From Streptomyces termitum (lineage in GTDB: Bacteria; Actinomycetota; Actinomycetes; Streptomycetales; Streptomycetaceae), in assembly GCF_014650175.1 (NCBI RefSeq), contig NZ_BMUL01000010.1, positions 248,001 to 312,000 on the forward strand: 64,000 nt of DNA. The letters are read 5' to 3'. This document shows, piece after piece, positions 24,313-33,043 of this stretch. Position numbers and translations under genes: made by a program. Each line of letters opens with the position of its first letter. The first letter of the stretch is position 1. The notes under the pieces were generated by a model that was given only the letters and a program-made list of their open reading frames with translations, was not told the DNA's origin and made no database searches.

Positions 24313-24771
24313 TCATGGCCGGTCCTCACGGTCGCCGTCGGCGGCCCGCTCGACGGGGATCGTCCGTGCCGGTCGGGTGTCGCGCGGGGGCAGCGGGATC
24401 CGGACGGTCAGGACGCCGTCGCCGTACGAGGCGTCGACGCCGTCCTCGGGGGCGGGGCCGGGGAGGCGTACGGTCCTGCGGAACGCGCCGTAACGGAACT
24501 CCGAATGGTCCTTCTCCCCCGCGCTCTCCCGGTGCTCGGCGCTCACGGTGAGGAGGTCGCCCTCGACCGTGAGGGTGATGTCGTCCGGTTCCATGCCGGG
24601 AAGTTCGGCCCGCAGCGTGCACACGCCGTCGTCGCCGGTGGAGACCTCGACGGGGATGGCGTGGGCGGCCGTCGCGGGACGCCAGCCGGGCAGCCCGGGG
24701 AACTCCCGGCCGAACCAGGTGTCGAGGTCGGGGAAGAAGCTGTGCCTGCGTTCCGGCTCGGCTCCGGTCAT
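24313..24771 (-). CDS. Hsp20/alpha-crystallin small heat-shock protein
   Basis: The 152-residue protein has an N-terminal arm with SFFPDLDTWFGREFPG and an alpha-crystallin domain (about residues 38-133). That domain includes LRAELPGMEPDDITLTVEGD and ends in the family motif GDGVLTVRIPLP. The fold is that of ATP-independent holdase chaperones such as mycobacterial HspX, the hallmark DosR-regulon protein. The ATG at 24771 was chosen for AGGA 4-7 bp upstream and the family length; longer in-frame extensions have no site. It is divergent from a universal stress protein gene across a 382-bp promoter region. Confidence 0.92.
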   Translation of the reverse strand: MTGAEPERRHSFFPDLDTWFGREFPGLPGWRPATAAHAIPVEVSTGDDGVCTLRAELPGMEPDDITLTVEGDLLTVSAEHRESAGEKDHSEFRYGAFRRTVRLPGPAPEDGVDASYGDGVLTVRIPLPPRDTRPARTIPVERAADGDREDRP

Positions 24772-25153
24772 CGTCCTGCTCCTCTGCCACGGTGCCGGGG
24801 CGCGGCCCCGGGAAACGGTGTCCGGCGGCGGAGCGATCCGGCTCCGCGTCTCCAGCCTTCCGCCCGTGCGGTGCGCGGCGCAGTGTCGAAGGGGGTCGCC
24901 GGGGAGGGCCGAACGGTCCCGTTCCCGGCGGCCCGACCGGCCCATGGGCCGTCTTGCGTCCGGGCGGCGCGCGCGCCCGTCCCGACTGGACGGCCGTGGC
25001 GGCCGCGCGTCTCATGGAAGTACGGGTCACCGGACGCCCGGTGACCGTCGGCGCCGTCGAGCGCGGGCCCTTCGGCGGAGGCGGTGGTCCCGGCCCCGCC
25101 GGTCCCGCCCTCGGAACCGGCGGCACATCGACACCACCGGGAGGTGGACGGTC
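24772..25153. other. 382-bp divergent promoter region, hsp20 / stress protein
   Basis: I see no gene here. It holds the DevR-box-like repeat at 24906-24920, a second inverted repeat GGCCCGACCGGCCC at about 24930-24943, and the ribosome binding site GGGAGG of the stress-protein gene just before 25154. Confidence 0.6.
24906..24920. promoter_or_regulatory. DevR-box-like inverted repeat (GGGCC-N5-GGTCCC type)
   Basis: GGGCCGAACGGTCCC has the same 15-bp length and arm pattern as the repeat at 19197-19211. It lies between the divergent hsp20 and universal stress protein genes, 135 bp and 234 bp from their starts. Confidence 0.42.
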
Positions 25154-26002
25154 ATGACCGACGGCATCGTGGTCGGGATCGACGGCTCGGAGGAGGCGGG
25201 GGCGGCCGCCCGGTGGGCGGCGGACGAGGCCGCGCTGCGCGGCACGGGGCTCCTTCTGCTCCACTCCCGGCAGTCCTGGCCGGACGCCGTCTCCCTGGCC
25301 TCGGCGCGGGAGTCGGAGGAGCCGTGGGCTGAGGAGCTGCTGGCGAGGACGTCGGAGGAACTGCGCGCGCCGCGTCCGGGGCTGTCCGTGACGACCCGGA
25401 TCACGACCGCCGGCCCCGTCCGGGCCCTGGTCGCCGCGGCGGACGAGGGCGACCTCCTGGTGCTGGGCTCCCGCGCGCTGGGGGGTGTGGCGGGCTATCT
25501 GATCGGATCGGTCGGCCTGGCCGTGGCCGGTGCCGTCGAAGGTCCGGTCGTCCTCGTACGGGCCTTTGGCAGTCCTCCGCGGGATTCCGTGCTGGTCGGG
25601 ATCGACGCGCGACGGCCGGCGGACGCCGTCCTCTCGTTCGCCTTCGAGGAGGCGGCCCGGCGGCGCACGGACGTGCGCGTCGTCTACGCCCAGCAGCTTC
25701 CGCTCTACGCCTGGGGGCCGTCGATGGTGCCCGACGTGCGGCCCGTGGTGCGGCCGGAGATCGAGCGCGCCCTGGAGGACACGCTGGCACCCTGGCGCGC
25801 CGCGCACCCCGGCGTGGCCGCCACCGCGTCCGTGACGATCGGATCGGCCGGCCTCGAACTGGTGCGCGCGGCCTCCGGCGCCGGGCTGGTGGTCGTGGGG
25901 CGGCGCACCCGCCGGCCGGCGGTGGGCGCGCACATCGGCAGCGTCGCCCACGCCGTGCTGCACCACAGCCGGGCGCCCGTCGCGCTCGTGCCCCACGACT
26001 GA
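25154..26002 (+). CDS. Universal stress protein, tandem UspA domains
   Basis: The 282-residue protein has two UspA domains (about residues 4-135 and 144-280). ATP-loop patterns are LGSRALGGVAGYLIGSVG in the first and VVGRRTRRPAVGAHIGSV in the second. It opens with IVVGIDGSEEAGAAARWAAD, the classic UspA start. GGGAGG lies 9 bp upstream of the ATG. With the protein at 18256 it makes the second tandem stress protein of the cluster. It ends 29 bp from a convergent lipoprotein gene, which marks the right edge of the dormancy cluster. Confidence 0.9.
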   Translation: MTDGIVVGIDGSEEAGAAARWAADEAALRGTGLLLLHSRQSWPDAVSLASARESEEPWAEELLARTSEELRAPRPGLSVTTRITTAGPVRALVAAADEGDLLVLGSRALGGVAGYLIGSVGLAVAGAVEGPVVLVRAFGSPPRDSVLVGIDARRPADAVLSFAFEEAARRRTDVRVVYAQQLPLYAWGPSMVPDVRPVVRPEIERALEDTLAPWRAAHPGVAATASVTIGSAGLELVRAASGAGLVVVGRRTRRPAVGAHIGSVAHAVLHHSRAPVALVPHD

Positions 26003-26031
26003 ATCCTCCCGGCGGACGGGCGGGGCCGGGG

Positions 26032-26721
26032 TCAGCCGGTCGGGGAGTCGCTGACCTTGCCCACCGGGCTGAGTTCCATCTTGCCGCCGTCCTCGCCGTC
26101 GGTGACGGGGAGCGTGCCCGCCGGCCACTTCAGGGTGAAGGGCTCGGTCTCGTTCGGGGGCGTCACCACCATGTCGGTCAGCTTCACGCCGGAGCCGCCG
26201 GTGTTGTTGACCGGGAACGTGATGTTGAAGGCGGCGGTCTCGCCCTTCTTGAGGATCTCCGGCACGGGCTGCTCGCCGTTGCGGTCCACGGAGAAGGTGT
26301 CGCCCAGGGACGTCTTGATGTCGACGCCCGCGAAGCCGTTGATGCGGCAGTCGCCGCCGCTGTTCTTGAAGGAGACGGTGACGACGCCTTCCGTCTTGTC
26401 CGTGGTGTTGTCGACGGCGGTGGCGTCGAGCGCGCCGGAACGGCACATGCCGACCTTGCCCTTGCCGGTGCCGCCGGTGCCGGCGCCCTGGTCGCTCCCG
26501 CCGGTGCCGGTACCGGCGCTCTGGTCGCCCTTGCCCGCCCCACCGCTGCCGTCCGTCTTGCCGGAGCCGCCGGTGCCGCCGGTGCCTCCCGCCTTGTCCG
26601 CCGACGCGGTGGAGCCGGCCTGCCCGCCGCCCAGCGCGCTGTCGTCGCCGTTGCAGGCGGTGAGCGAGAGCGCGGCCACGAGGCCGATGACGGCGGCGAC
26701 GGCCTTGCGGGTGTGCTGCAT
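26032..26721 (-). CDS. Secreted DUF4232-domain lipoprotein
   Basis: The 229-residue protein starts with a lipoprotein signal: MQHTRKAVAAVIGLVAAL then the lipobox LTAC (lipidated Cys23). A long Gly/Thr/Ser/Ala low-complexity linker follows (about 30-90). The C-terminal DUF4232-like beta domain contains CRSGAL and the paired Cys of GGDCRINGFAGVDI, and ends near residue 220. It should be anchored on the outer face of the membrane. Function is unknown. It is monocistronic, with AT-richer sequence (TTATTTG) upstream as probable promoter. Confidence 0.82.
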   Translation of the reverse strand: MQHTRKAVAAVIGLVAALSLTACNGDDSALGGGQAGSTASADKAGGTGGTGGSGKTDGSGGAGKGDQSAGTGTGGSDQGAGTGGTGKGKVGMCRSGALDATAVDNTTDKTEGVVTVSFKNSGGDCRINGFAGVDIKTSLGDTFSVDRNGEQPVPEILKKGETAAFNITFPVNNTGGSGVKLTDMVVTPPNETEPFTLKWPAGTLPVTDGEDGGKMELSPVGKVSDSPTG

Positions 26722-26892
26722 GATTCCCCCGGGATGCGGTGCGGTCTGGACGGCGCTGAGGTGCGCGCTTATTTGTACCGCGCAGCCAGTTACGAACCGT
26801 CAGCGAGCCTGTCCGCGTTCCGTCACAGACGAGACCGCGCCCCGGCGGCCGGGGGCTCGGGGCCGCCTCGGATGCGCCGTGGCCGCAGGGGG

Positions 26893-28071
26893 TCAGCGGC
26901 GGACGCGGGGCATGCCGAGGCCGATCCAGGAGATGATCTCGCGCTGGATCTCGTTGTTGCCGCCGCCGAAGGTGAAGATGACGGCGGAGCGGTAGCCGCG
27001 TTCGAGTTCGCCGTGGAGGACGGCGCCCGGGGAGCCCTCCTTGAGGGCGCCGGCCGCGCCGACGACCTCCATGAGGGCCGCGTAGGCGTCGCGGCGGGCC
27101 TCGGAGCCGTAGACCTTGACGGCGGAGGCGTCCTGCGGGGTGAGGGTGCCGTGGTGGACGGCGTTCACCATCTGCCAGTTGAGGAGCTTCATCGCGTCGA
27201 GGCGGGTGTGGGTGCGGGCCAGGCTGCGGCGGACCCAGGGCAGGTCGAGGACGCGGCGGCCGTCGGAGAGGAGCGTGTCGGCGGCCCAGCGGCGGACGTC
27301 GTGGAGGGCGCGGATCGCCATGGTGCCGTGGGCGGCGAGGGTGACGCGCTCGTGGTTGAGCTGGTTGGTGATGAGCCGCCAGCCCTTGTTCTCCTCGCCG
27401 ACCCGGCGGGTGACGGGCACCCGGACGCCGTCGTAGTAGCTGGCGGTGGTGTCGTGCGAGGCGAGGGTGTTGATGACCGTGCAGGAGTAGCCGGGGTCGT
27501 CGGTCGGCACCAGGAGCATGGTGATGCCCTTGTGGGGGGCGGCGTCGGGGTCGGTGCGGACCGCGAGCCAGACCCAGTCGGCGGTGTCGCCGTTGGTGGT
27601 CCAGATCTTCTGCCCGTCGACGACGTACTCGTCCCCCTCGCGCACGGCGCGGGTCTTCAGGGCGGCCAGGTCGGTGCCGGCGTCCGGTTCGCTGTAGCCG
27701 ATGGCGAAGTCGAGTTCGCCGGAGAGGATCCGGGGCAGGAAGTACGCCTTCTGCTCGTCGGTGCCGAAGGCCATGAGGGTCGGCCCGACGGTGTTCAGCG
27801 CCATCAGGGGCAGCGGTACGCCCGCCTGGGCGGCCTCGTCGAAGAAGATGAACTGCTCCATCGGCGTGAGGCCCCGGCCGCCGTACTCGACGGGCCAGCC
27901 GGCGCCGAGCCGGCCGTCGGCGCCGAGGCGCCGGATCGTCTCGCGGTAGAAGCGCTTCTGGGCGGCCGGGTCCCCGTACCGGCTGTGCACGTCCTCGGGG
28001 ACGAGTTCCGCGAAGTAGGCGCGCAGTTCGGTGCGCAGGCGGTTCTGTTCCGGCGTGTACTGCAGGTGCAT
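26893..28071 (-). CDS. Acyl-CoA dehydrogenase (FadE-like)
   Basis: The 392-residue flavoenzyme has the acyl-CoA dehydrogenase pattern: FAIGYSEPDAGTDLAALKTR near residues 122-141, VDGQKIWTTNGDTADW near 151-166, and a C-terminal helical domain ending EIISWIGLGMPRVRR. The sequence is closest in character to the FadE subgroup with large N-terminal helices that acts on bulky or steroid-side-chain acyl-CoAs in actinobacteria. A KstR-like AAC-N2-GTT palindrome 52 bp upstream of the start supports lipid or sterol regulation, but no sterol genes surround it. GGGAGG precedes the ATG. The specific substrate is not determinable here. Confidence 0.85.
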   Translation of the reverse strand: MHLQYTPEQNRLRTELRAYFAELVPEDVHSRYGDPAAQKRFYRETIRRLGADGRLGAGWPVEYGGRGLTPMEQFIFFDEAAQAGVPLPLMALNTVGPTLMAFGTDEQKAYFLPRILSGELDFAIGYSEPDAGTDLAALKTRAVREGDEYVVDGQKIWTTNGDTADWVWLAVRTDPDAAPHKGITMLLVPTDDPGYSCTVINTLASHDTTASYYDGVRVPVTRRVGEENKGWRLITNQLNHERVTLAAHGTMAIRALHDVRRWAADTLLSDGRRVLDLPWVRRSLARTHTRLDAMKLLNWQMVNAVHHGTLTPQDASAVKVYGSEARRDAYAALMEVVGAAGALKEGSPGAVLHGELERGYRSAVIFTFGGGNNEIQREIISWIGLGMPRVRR

Positions 28072-28122
28072 CCGGGCCTCCCGTGGCGGCTTCGTCGTCC
28101 CTCGGCACGACGGCGGTCACGG

Positions 28123-28136
28123 TAGAACGTGTTCCA
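28123..28136. promoter_or_regulatory. KstR/FadR-like palindrome upstream of the acyl-CoA dehydrogenase
   Basis: TAGAACGTGTTCCA fits the TNNAACNNGTTNNA layout of mycobacterial KstR and related TetR-family lipid regulators. It lies 52 bp before the acyl-CoA dehydrogenase ATG, in the expected operator position. Confidence 0.45.
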
Positions 28137-28149
28137 TGAATGGGGAAGG

Positions 28150-28183
28150 GCCGGGACGGCGGCACCTGCTCCGCCGTCCCGGC
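28150..28183 (-). terminator. Terminator hairpin of the 66-residue gene
   Basis: GCCGGGACGGCGG (28150-28162) pairs perfectly with 28171-28183 around an 8-base loop. It lies 43 bp past the end of the small leftward gene. Confidence 0.65.
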
Positions 28184-28225
28184 ACGCGCGCGTGCGGGCG
28201 CTTCGGGAAAGGAATTCCTCCAGCT

Positions 28226-28426
28226 TCAGGGGAGGAGTTCCTCCAGGGAGGCGCGCCCCTTCTCCGCCATCCTGCGTTCGGCCCAGGCCAGCGTCTCCGG
28301 CGTCACGTCGCGGCCGGAGGCGAGGACCAGGTCCTCCGCCGTGAACTCGCCCTCCGCGCCGGAGTGCAGCAGCCGGTCGGGCGTCGGCAGGTCCCCCAGG
28401 GACCTTTCGTCGGGCTCAGCGTTCAT
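28226..28426 (-). CDS. Small conserved hypothetical protein, 66 residues
   Basis: The short acidic protein opens MNAEPDERSLGDLPTPDRLL and ends MAEKGRASLEELLP. A strong GGAGGAG lies 7 bp before the ATG and a terminator follows, so it is very probably a real gene although short. No domain, membrane segment or metal motif is visible. It is divergent from the GAF/SpoIIE phosphatase gene across about 150 bp, which suggests a possible regulatory link only by position. Confidence 0.6.
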   Translation of the reverse strand: MNAEPDERSLGDLPTPDRLLHSGAEGEFTAEDLVLASGRDVTPETLAWAERRMAEKGRASLEELLP

Positions 28427-28578
28427 GCCGTCTCCTCCATGCTCCTGCGGGTGGGTCCCGGCACTGGCCATTGTCGGCTCCGGTCCCCCGGCCCGCATCC
28501 GGGCGGGCCGGTCCCGCGCCGCGCCGGGCGGGCGCACAGCCATGGCGTGGCCGGGGCGCGGGTTCGACAATGGGGGGG

Positions 28579-30666
28579 ATGACCGATGACGATCCGCGTA
28601 CGCGTGGTGGCGAGATCGGGCCCGCCGAGTGGCTCGCCATGAACCGGACCGGCAGCTTCGACTGGGACCTCGACACGGACACCATCGATGTCGACACCAC
28701 GGGGCTGCTGGTCTTCGGCGTGTCCCCGGAGCGCTTCGACGGGCGGCCGACGAGTCTGGTGGGGCGGCTCGAACCGGCGGAGCGGATGCGGCTGGACCGG
28801 GTGGTGCGGGCGGCCGTGACCGGCGGCGAGACCTCGTACAGCACCCATTTCCCGATCCCGCAGGACGACGGGACACCCCATTGGACGCATGTGCTGGCGC
28901 GGATCCTGCGGGACGGCGACGGGCGGGCGCACCGGATCGTGGGGGCGGTGCGGGACACCACGGCGGAGGTGGCGCACGCGGCCTTCGTGCAGCAGTTGGA
29001 GCGGCGCCGGGAGATGCAGACGAGCATCGTCCAGCGGACCACGCACGCGCTGTCGCGGGCGGTGACGGTGGACGACGTGACGGCGGCGCTGACCGGCCCG
29101 GGGGGCCTGGCGCGGCTGGGCGCGGACGGGCTGGCGCTGGGGCTGGTGGAGAACGGTTCGCTCAACGTGATCGCGCTGAGCGGCGATTCGCTGAACGTGC
29201 TGGACGGGCTGCGGCTGCGGCGGCTGGAGCGGGGGCTGCCGCTGGCGGAGGCGGTGCTGAGCGGCCGGCCGCGCTTCGTGCCGTCGTTCGCCTCGCTGGG
29301 CCGGGACTTCCCGGAGCTGGAGCCGTACCTGCCGGAGCTGCCGTTCCGGGCGGCCTGCTACCTGCCGCTGATCGCGCAGGCCCGGTCGCTGGGCGGGATG
29401 GCGCTGTACTACCGGGGCCGGACCGCGTTCACGGCCGACGAGCGGAACCTGGCGCTGGGGCTCGCGGCGATCGTGGCCCAGTCGCTCCAGCGGGCGATCC
29501 TCTTCGACGAGGAGCGGGACCTGGCCACCGGGCTCCAGGAGACGATGCTGCCGCGCCGGATCCCGGAGATCACCGGCGGGGAGATCGCGGTCCGCTACCA
29601 CGCGGCGTGGAGCGGGCGGCAGGTCGGCGGCGACTGGTACGACGTGATCGCGCTGCCGCGCGGGCGGGTCGGGATCGTCGTCGGGGACGTGCAGGGCCAC
29701 GACACGCACGCGGCGGCCATCATGGGCCAGCTGCGGATCGCGCTGCGGGCGTACGCGGGCGAGGGCCACGCGCCGTCGACGGTCCTGGCGCGGGCCTCCC
29801 GCTTCCTCGCCGAGCTGGACACCAACCGGTTCGCGACCTGCACCTACGCCCAGGTCGACCTGGCGAGCGGCACCGTCCGGGCGGTGCGGGCCGGGCACCT
29901 GGGGCCGCTGATCCGGCACACCGACGGGCGGGTGGGGCAGCCGAAGCTGCGCGGCGGGCTGCCGCTGGGGCTGGCCACCTTCTTCGGCGAGGAGGAGTTC
30001 CCGGAGACGCGGCTCGACCTGGTGCCGGGCGAGACGCTGGTGCTGTGCACGGACGGTCTGGTCGAGCAGCCGGGCACGGACATCGAGGCGGGGCTGGCGG
30101 CGCTGTCGGAGGCGGTGAGCAGCGGGCCGCCGCAGGCGGAGGCGCTGGCCGACCACCTGTCGGAGCGGCTGTGGGAGCGGTGGGGTTCGGGGGACGACGT
30201 GGCGCTGCTGGTGCTGCGGCGCAGTCCGGACCCGGGCACGCACCGGGCGCCGCGCATCCACCAGTACATCCACCAGGCGGATCCGCAGGGCCTGTCGGAC
30301 GCGCGGGCGGCGGTGGGGCAGGCGCTGCGGGACTGGGGCATGCCGGAGCTGTCCGACGACGCCGAGCTGCTGACCGGCGAGCTGCTGGTGAACGTGCTGC
30401 TGCACACCGAGGGCGGTGCGGTCCTCACCCTGGAGGTGCTGCCGGAGCCGGTGCGGCGGGTGCGGCTCTCGGTGCAGGACCGGTCGAGCGCGTGGCCCCG
30501 GCGGCGCACCCCGGGCGAGGCGGCGACCTCGGGCCGGGGGCTGCTGCTCATGGACGCGCTGGCCTCCCGGTGGGGTGTGGAGCCGCGCGGCGAGGGCAAG
30601 GCGGTGTGGTGCGAGATCGGCCCGCCGAACGCGATGGACGGGGGCGCGGTGGGCCGGGGCGGCTGA
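28579..30666 (+). CDS. PAS-GAF-SpoIIE phosphatase with anti-sigma-like kinase domain
   Basis: The 695-residue protein has an N-terminal PAS-like domain (about 15-125), a GAF domain (about 145-315) and a PP2C/SpoIIE phosphatase domain (about 345-545). The phosphatase domain has AAWSGRQVGGDWYDV, VVGDVQGHDTHAAA and metal-binding Asp in CTDGLVEQPG. A C-terminal HATPase_c domain of RsbW type (about 560-685) has ELLTGELLVNVLLHT and TSGRGLLLMDAL. Such multidomain proteins dephosphorylate anti-anti-sigma factors and are abundant in Streptomyces; the partner is unknown. An earlier ATG at 28570 is possible. No membrane helices. Confidence 0.88.
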   Translation: MTDDDPRTRGGEIGPAEWLAMNRTGSFDWDLDTDTIDVDTTGLLVFGVSPERFDGRPTSLVGRLEPAERMRLDRVVRAAVTGGETSYSTHFPIPQDDGTPHWTHVLARILRDGDGRAHRIVGAVRDTTAEVAHAAFVQQLERRREMQTSIVQRTTHALSRAVTVDDVTAALTGPGGLARLGADGLALGLVENGSLNVIALSGDSLNVLDGLRLRRLERGLPLAEAVLSGRPRFVPSFASLGRDFPELEPYLPELPFRAACYLPLIAQARSLGGMALYYRGRTAFTADERNLALGLAAIVAQSLQRAILFDEERDLATGLQETMLPRRIPEITGGEIAVRYHAAWSGRQVGGDWYDVIALPRGRVGIVVGDVQGHDTHAAAIMGQLRIALRAYAGEGHAPSTVLARASRFLAELDTNRFATCTYAQVDLASGTVRAVRAGHLGPLIRHTDGRVGQPKLRGGLPLGLATFFGEEEFPETRLDLVPGETLVLCTDGLVEQPGTDIEAGLAALSEAVSSGPPQAEALADHLSERLWERWGSGDDVALLVLRRSPDPGTHRAPRIHQYIHQADPQGLSDARAAVGQALRDWGMPELSDDAELLTGELLVNVLLHTEGGAVLTLEVLPEPVRRVRLSVQDRSSAWPRRRTPGEAATSGRGLLLMDALASRWGVEPRGEGKAVWCEIGPPNAMDGGAVGRGG

Positions 30667-30674
30667 CCGCCGCG

Positions 30675-30701
30675 CCGGGGGTCCGCGTCCCGGGCCCCCG
30701 G
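30675..30701. terminator. Possible bidirectional terminator
   Basis: CCGGGGG (30675-30681) pairs with CCCCCGG (30695-30701) in the 48-bp gap between the convergent phosphatase and dehydrogenase genes. Confidence 0.45.
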
Positions 30702-30714
30702 TGCTCCGGCCGGG

Positions 30715-32112
30715 TCAGGCGCGCTGCCAGACCGTGGTGGCGTTGCAGAACTCCTTGATGCCGTGGCCGGCCAGCTCCCGCCCGTACCCCGAGCGCTTGA
30801 CGCCGCCGAAGGGGAGCGCGGGGTGCGAGGCGGTCATGCCGTTGACGAAGACGCCGCCGGCCTGGAGGTCGCGGACGAAGAGCGCGACCTCCTCGTCCCG
30901 GCGGGTCCACACGTTGGAGCTGAGGCCGAACGGCGAGTCGTTGGCGACGGCGACCGCCTCCTCGGCGTCGCGGACCCGGTGGACGGTGGCGACCGGGCCG
31001 AAGGTCTCCTCCTGGTGGATCCGCATGGCGGGGGTGATGCCGGTGAGGACGGTGGGGCGGTAGTACCAGCCCCGGGCGAGTTCCGGCTCGTCGGGGCGGC
31101 GGCCGCCGCACAGCGCGGTGGCGCCGAGCCGTACGGCGTCGTCGACGAGTTCCTCCAGGTCGGCGCGGCCCTTCTCGGTGGCGAGCGGGCCGACGTCGGT
31201 GGACTCGTCGAGCGGGTCGCCGACGGTGAGGGCGTTCATGGCGGCGGTGAAGCGCTCGGTGAAGTCCTCGTACACGTTCTCGTGGACGAGGAAGCGCTTG
31301 GCGGCGATGCAGGACTGGCCGTTGTTCTGCACGCGCGCGGTGACGGCGGTCTTCACGGCCCGGACGATGTCGGCGGAGGGCATCACGATGTACGGGTCGC
31401 TGCCGCCGAGTTCGAGGACGGTCTTCTTGATCACGTCGCCTGCGACGGAGGCGACGGCCCGGCCGGCGGGCTCGCTGCCAGTGAGGGTGGCGGCGGCGAC
31501 CCGGGGGTCGCGGAGCACCGCCTCTACCTCGCCGGAGCCGATGAGGAGGGTCTGGAAACAGCCGTCGGGGTAGCCGGCGCGGCGGAAGAGGTCGCCGAGG
31601 TAGAGGGCGGTCCTGGGCACGTTGGAGGCGTGTTTGAGGAGGCCGGTGTTGCCGGCCATGAGGGCGGGCGCGGCAAAGCGGATCACCTGCCAGAGGGGGA
31701 AGTTCCACGGCATGACGGCGAGGACCGGGCCGAGCGGCCGGTAGTGGACGCGGGCCCGGTCGGCGCCGGAGTCGCGGACGTCGCTCTCGGCGGGGTGCTC
31801 GTCGGCGAGGAGTCCCTCGGCGTGCCGGGCGTACCAGCGCATGGCCTTGGCGCACTTGCCCGCCTCGGCGCGGGCGGCGGTGAGGGGCTTGCCCATCTCC
31901 AGGGTCATGGTGCGGGCGATGTCCTCGGTGTCCTCGTCGAGGAGGGCGGCGGCGGCGCGCAGCAGCCGGGCCCGTTCGGCGAAGGGCGTGGTGCGCCACT
32001 GCCGGAACGCCTCGTGGGCGGCGGCGATCCGGCGCTCCACCTCGTCCGGTCCGTGCGCCTCGTAGGTGCGCAGCGTCTCGCCGGTGGCGGGATTCACGGT
32101 GGCGATGGCCAT
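30715..32112 (-). CDS. gabD: NAD(P)-dependent succinate-semialdehyde dehydrogenase
   Basis: The 465-residue aldehyde dehydrogenase matches the GabD group by length and by motifs. It has MPWNFPLWQVIRFAAPALMAG near residues 133-153, catalytic Glu in LELGGSDPYIVMP near 232-244, and catalytic Cys in QNNGQSCIAAKR near 263-274. GGVFVNGMTASHPALPFGG near the C-terminus contains the substrate-site region of succinate-semialdehyde enzymes. It oxidises succinate semialdehyde to succinate in 4-aminobutyrate catabolism. GAGGAG precedes the ATG. No aminotransferase gene is adjacent, so the pathway partners are elsewhere. Confidence 0.88.
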   Translation of the reverse strand: MAIATVNPATGETLRTYEAHGPDEVERRIAAAHEAFRQWRTTPFAERARLLRAAAALLDEDTEDIARTMTLEMGKPLTAARAEAGKCAKAMRWYARHAEGLLADEHPAESDVRDSGADRARVHYRPLGPVLAVMPWNFPLWQVIRFAAPALMAGNTGLLKHASNVPRTALYLGDLFRRAGYPDGCFQTLLIGSGEVEAVLRDPRVAAATLTGSEPAGRAVASVAGDVIKKTVLELGGSDPYIVMPSADIVRAVKTAVTARVQNNGQSCIAAKRFLVHENVYEDFTERFTAAMNALTVGDPLDESTDVGPLATEKGRADLEELVDDAVRLGATALCGGRRPDEPELARGWYYRPTVLTGITPAMRIHQEETFGPVATVHRVRDAEEAVAVANDSPFGLSSNVWTRRDEEVALFVRDLQAGGVFVNGMTASHPALPFGGVKRSGYGRELAGHGIKEFCNATTVWQRA

Positions 32113-32247
32113 GGCCTTCTCCTCCTCGTCGTCCCCCGCCGTCGTCCCCCACGGGAAACCTCCCGCTTCCGGGACCCGGGCGCAAGGGGGGAGGGGGCGG
32201 TGGGGTGACGGGGCGGGGCGGCGCGGTCCGCGCGGCCGGGGCGCGGG

Positions 32248-32910
32248 TCAGCGGGCGAGGAGCCAGGTCAGGGCGCCGGAGAGGTGGGCGCGGAAGAGCG
32301 GGTCGCGGTACGCCTCGGAGGTGTGGCCGAGGGCCGTGAAGAGGAAGCGGCCCCGGTCGACGGGGCGGCACCAGGCGAGCGGGTGGTCGGCGCCGAGCGT
32401 GCCGCCCTCGTACGCGTCCTCGTCGGCGCGCAGCAGGACGCGGACGCCGTCGGTGCGGGGGTGGGAGGTGTACTCGTACCACTCGTCGGTCCACTCCCAG
32501 CGGGGCGGCAGCGGGGCGACGGCGGGGTGGGCGGGGTCCTCGGCGAGGACGGCGCCGGGCTGGAGCGGGGGGTGTCCGGCGAAGCGGGTGCCGAGGAGTT
32601 CGCCGTAGAAGGGCCAGTCGGGTTCGGCGTTGGCGGCGGCGTGGACGGCGAGGAGGGCGCCGCCGTCCCGGAGGTACGCCTCCAGGGCGGTGCGGCCGTC
32701 GGGGGTGAGGACGGTGCCGGTGGTGGAGAGGAGGACGACGAGGGCGCGGCCGGCGAGGCCGTCGGCGGTGAAGGCGGCGGGGTCCTCGGTGGCCTCGGCG
32801 GTGAGGCCGTGGGCGGCGGCGAGTTCGGCGAGGGCGGCGGCCCCGGCGGGGATGGAGGCGTGCCGGTACCCGGCGGTGCGGGTGAGGATCAGGACGTCGG
32901 CGGGGGGCAC
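32248..32910 (-). CDS. ThuA-like domain protein
   Basis: The 220-residue protein is a ThuA/class I glutamine-amidotransferase-like fold. It has VLILTRTAGYRHASIP at the start, LVVLLSTTGTVL and GGALLAVHAAANAEP in the middle, and FTALGHTSEAYRDPLFRAHL at the end. ThuA proteins are linked to trehalose and other sugar catabolism. I place the start at GTG 32910, with TGGAG 9 bp upstream; the family length agrees. A perfect AGAAAGCGCTTTCT palindrome 47 bp upstream is a LacI-type operator, consistent with sugar control. Confidence 0.85.
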   Translation of the reverse strand: MPPADVLILTRTAGYRHASIPAGAAALAELAAAHGLTAEATEDPAAFTADGLAGRALVVLLSTTGTVLTPDGRTALEAYLRDGGALLAVHAAANAEPDWPFYGELLGTRFAGHPPLQPGAVLAEDPAHPAVAPLPPRWEWTDEWYEYTSHPRTDGVRVLLRADEDAYEGGTLGADHPLAWCRPVDRGRFLFTALGHTSEAYRDPLFRAHLSGALTWLLAR

Positions 32911-32956
32911 GCGGGGCTCCAGGGGACGGGTCGGACGGGACGGGACGGCGAGGGCC

Positions 32957-32970
32957 AGAAAGCGCTTTCT
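32957..32970. promoter_or_regulatory. LacI-family-type operator upstream of the ThuA gene
   Basis: AGAAAGCGCTTTCT is a perfect 14-bp palindrome with the AAGCGCTT core typical of LacI/GalR-family operators. It is upstream of the leftward ThuA gene and 74 bp before the rightward DUF3626 gene. No LacI regulator is encoded in the window. Confidence 0.6.
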
Positions 32971-33043
32971 CTTCCCTCTCCATGACCGTAGCCAGCGAAA
33001 ACCCCGCGCCGCAAGGCCGCCGCTTCCGGCACACTCCCCCATC

